The notes beneath the pieces were generated by a model. That model had not been told where the DNA came from and searched no databases. It saw nothing but the letters and a program-made list of their open reading frames with translations. A DNA stretch of 64,000 nt from Flavobacterium franklandianum (GTDB lineage: Bacteria; Bacteroidota; Bacteroidia; Flavobacteriales; Flavobacteriaceae): NCBI RefSeq assembly GCF_007097365.1, contig NZ_VJZR01000012.1, positions 1 through 64,000 of the forward strand, in the 5' to 3' direction. Positions 63,528-64,000 of the stretch are shown piece after piece. The number at the start of each line of letters is the position of its first letter. Positions within the stretch are counted from its first letter, which is position 1. Made by a program: the position numbers and the translations under genes.

Positions 63528-64000
63528 CTATTTATCAGACAAAATTACTGGTGCACTTCCTTTTCCCATAAAAATAATTTTGGTGTTAGGCGAAGTGGCA
63601 ATTTCTTTTTGTGCTTTTATTTGTTCGTATTGCAATTGTTTATCTGTTAATCCTTGTGAAATAATTCTTTGATAATCAGCAATTCCTTGTGCTTCTACTC
63701 TTTTTCTTTCGGCTTCTTGTTTTTCTTTCTGAAGTACAAAAGTCATTTTTTGGGCATCTTGCTCGGCATTAATCTTGCTTTCGATAGTTGTTTTTACTGA
63801 AGAAGGAAGATTGATATTTCTTATCAACAATTGCTCTAAAATCAAACCTCTACTTTTAAAATCTTCTTCAATACTTTTGAAAATTCGTTGTTGAAATTCA
63901 TTCCTTTTGGTCGAATACAAAGCCACAGCATCATAATAAACAGCGTTGTCACGAATACGAGTTCTGGTTACGGGACGAACAATTTTATCGGTGTAATTGA
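63528..64000 (-). CDS. SPFH/prohibitin-family membrane protein, partial
   Basis: Only the C-terminal 157 codons are inside the window; the frame continues over the edge. Residues VRPVTRTRIRDNAVYYDAVALYSTKRNEFQQRIF precede a charged helix (QDAQKMTFVLQKEKQEAERKRVEAQGIADYQRII), as in prohibitin/band-7 proteins. A GTG at 63926 can serve as a start in a shorter frame but lies in conserved sequence, so it is rejected. The family forms membrane-associated rings that regulate proteases or microdomains. Confidence 0.85.
   Translation of the reverse strand, partial: NYTDKIVRPVTRTRIRDNAVYYDAVALYSTKRNEFQQRIFKSIEEDFKSRGLILEQLLIRNINLPSSVKTTIESKINAEQDAQKMTFVLQKEKQEAERKRVEAQGIADYQRIISQGLTDKQLQYEQIKAQKEIATSPNTKIIFMGKGSAPVILSDK

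Noticed and set aside
63528..63926. Short complete gene starting GTG at 63926
   Set aside because: The reading frame continues upstream with conserved prohibitin-type sequence to the window edge, so this is an internal codon of a truncated gene.

Overview
The window looks like a chromosomal segment of a Flavobacterium-like member of the Bacteroidota. The evidence is the AT-rich composition (GC by eye in the low-to-mid 30s percent), promoters of the TTTG-N18-20-TAnnTTTG type, type IX secretion (T9SS) sorting tails, a fused SecDF, and familiar Flavobacteriia neighbourhoods such as the SpoIIM / DUF4129 / DUF4350 / MoxR / DUF58 stress-ATPase operon. No rRNA, tRNA, CRISPR array or complete transposon was seen. 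Coding density is high and most genes are housekeeping.

Layout. 0.2-7.1 kb: retropepsin-PDZ protein, aminotransferase, folE, a four-helix-bundle (S23/IVP-like) gene between inverted repeats, cysS, yidD, lgt. 7.2-12.1 kb: an accessory patch with a decayed T9SS type B tail, a secreted GH9 glycoside hydrolase and an intact T9SS type B adhesin-like protein; the decayed and intact tails share the same 3' hairpin. 12.3-24.4 kb: secDF, mdh, gyrB, then gatC-gatA-(gatB-aspS), where GatB and aspartyl-tRNA synthetase form one 1118-codon reading frame, and a GreA/GreB-like protein. 24.6-29.5 kb: an outer-membrane barrel and a very large TPR protein. 29.6-41.8 kb: ftsE, then a surface polysaccharide locus (five glycosyltransferases or methyltransferases, an FdtA/QdtA-type ketoisomerase with FdtB-type aminotransferase and a FemAB-like acyltransferase, a Wzx flippase, a sulfatase-fold membrane enzyme, a 61-residue membrane protein and a NoeA-like methyltransferase). 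41.8-49.1 kb: YadS/TRIC channel, RDD protein and the divergent MoxR/DUF58 operon. 49.4-58.9 kb: SpoU methyltransferase, beta-lactamase-fold hydrolase, relA/spoT, fur, purA, NUDIX hydrolase, a T9SS type A protein and meaB. 58.9-64 kb: a polyprenyl-phosphate sugar module (GT39, DPM1-like GT2, UPF0104 flippase-like protein, membrane-anchored tyrosine phosphatase), a small acidic protein and an SPFH/prohibitin gene cut by the window edge.

Three things stand out. First, the GatB-AspRS fusion, in an operon with gatA and a divergent gatC, looks like a covalently built part of a transamidosome; its interdomain linker is coded by two copies of a palindromic REP-like DNA element read in frame. Second, a palindromic repeat family with the recurring words GTTTATGGTTTATAG/TTTGTTG occurs as compact hairpins in two gaps and, split into two arms, around the four-helix-bundle gene, which suggests a small non-transposase cassette comparable in logic to REP/RAYT systems. 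Third, a perfect 22-bp hairpin lies at the predicted 5' end of the mRNA of a T9SS-secreted protein. Functional statements rest on family recognition by eye; no searches were run.
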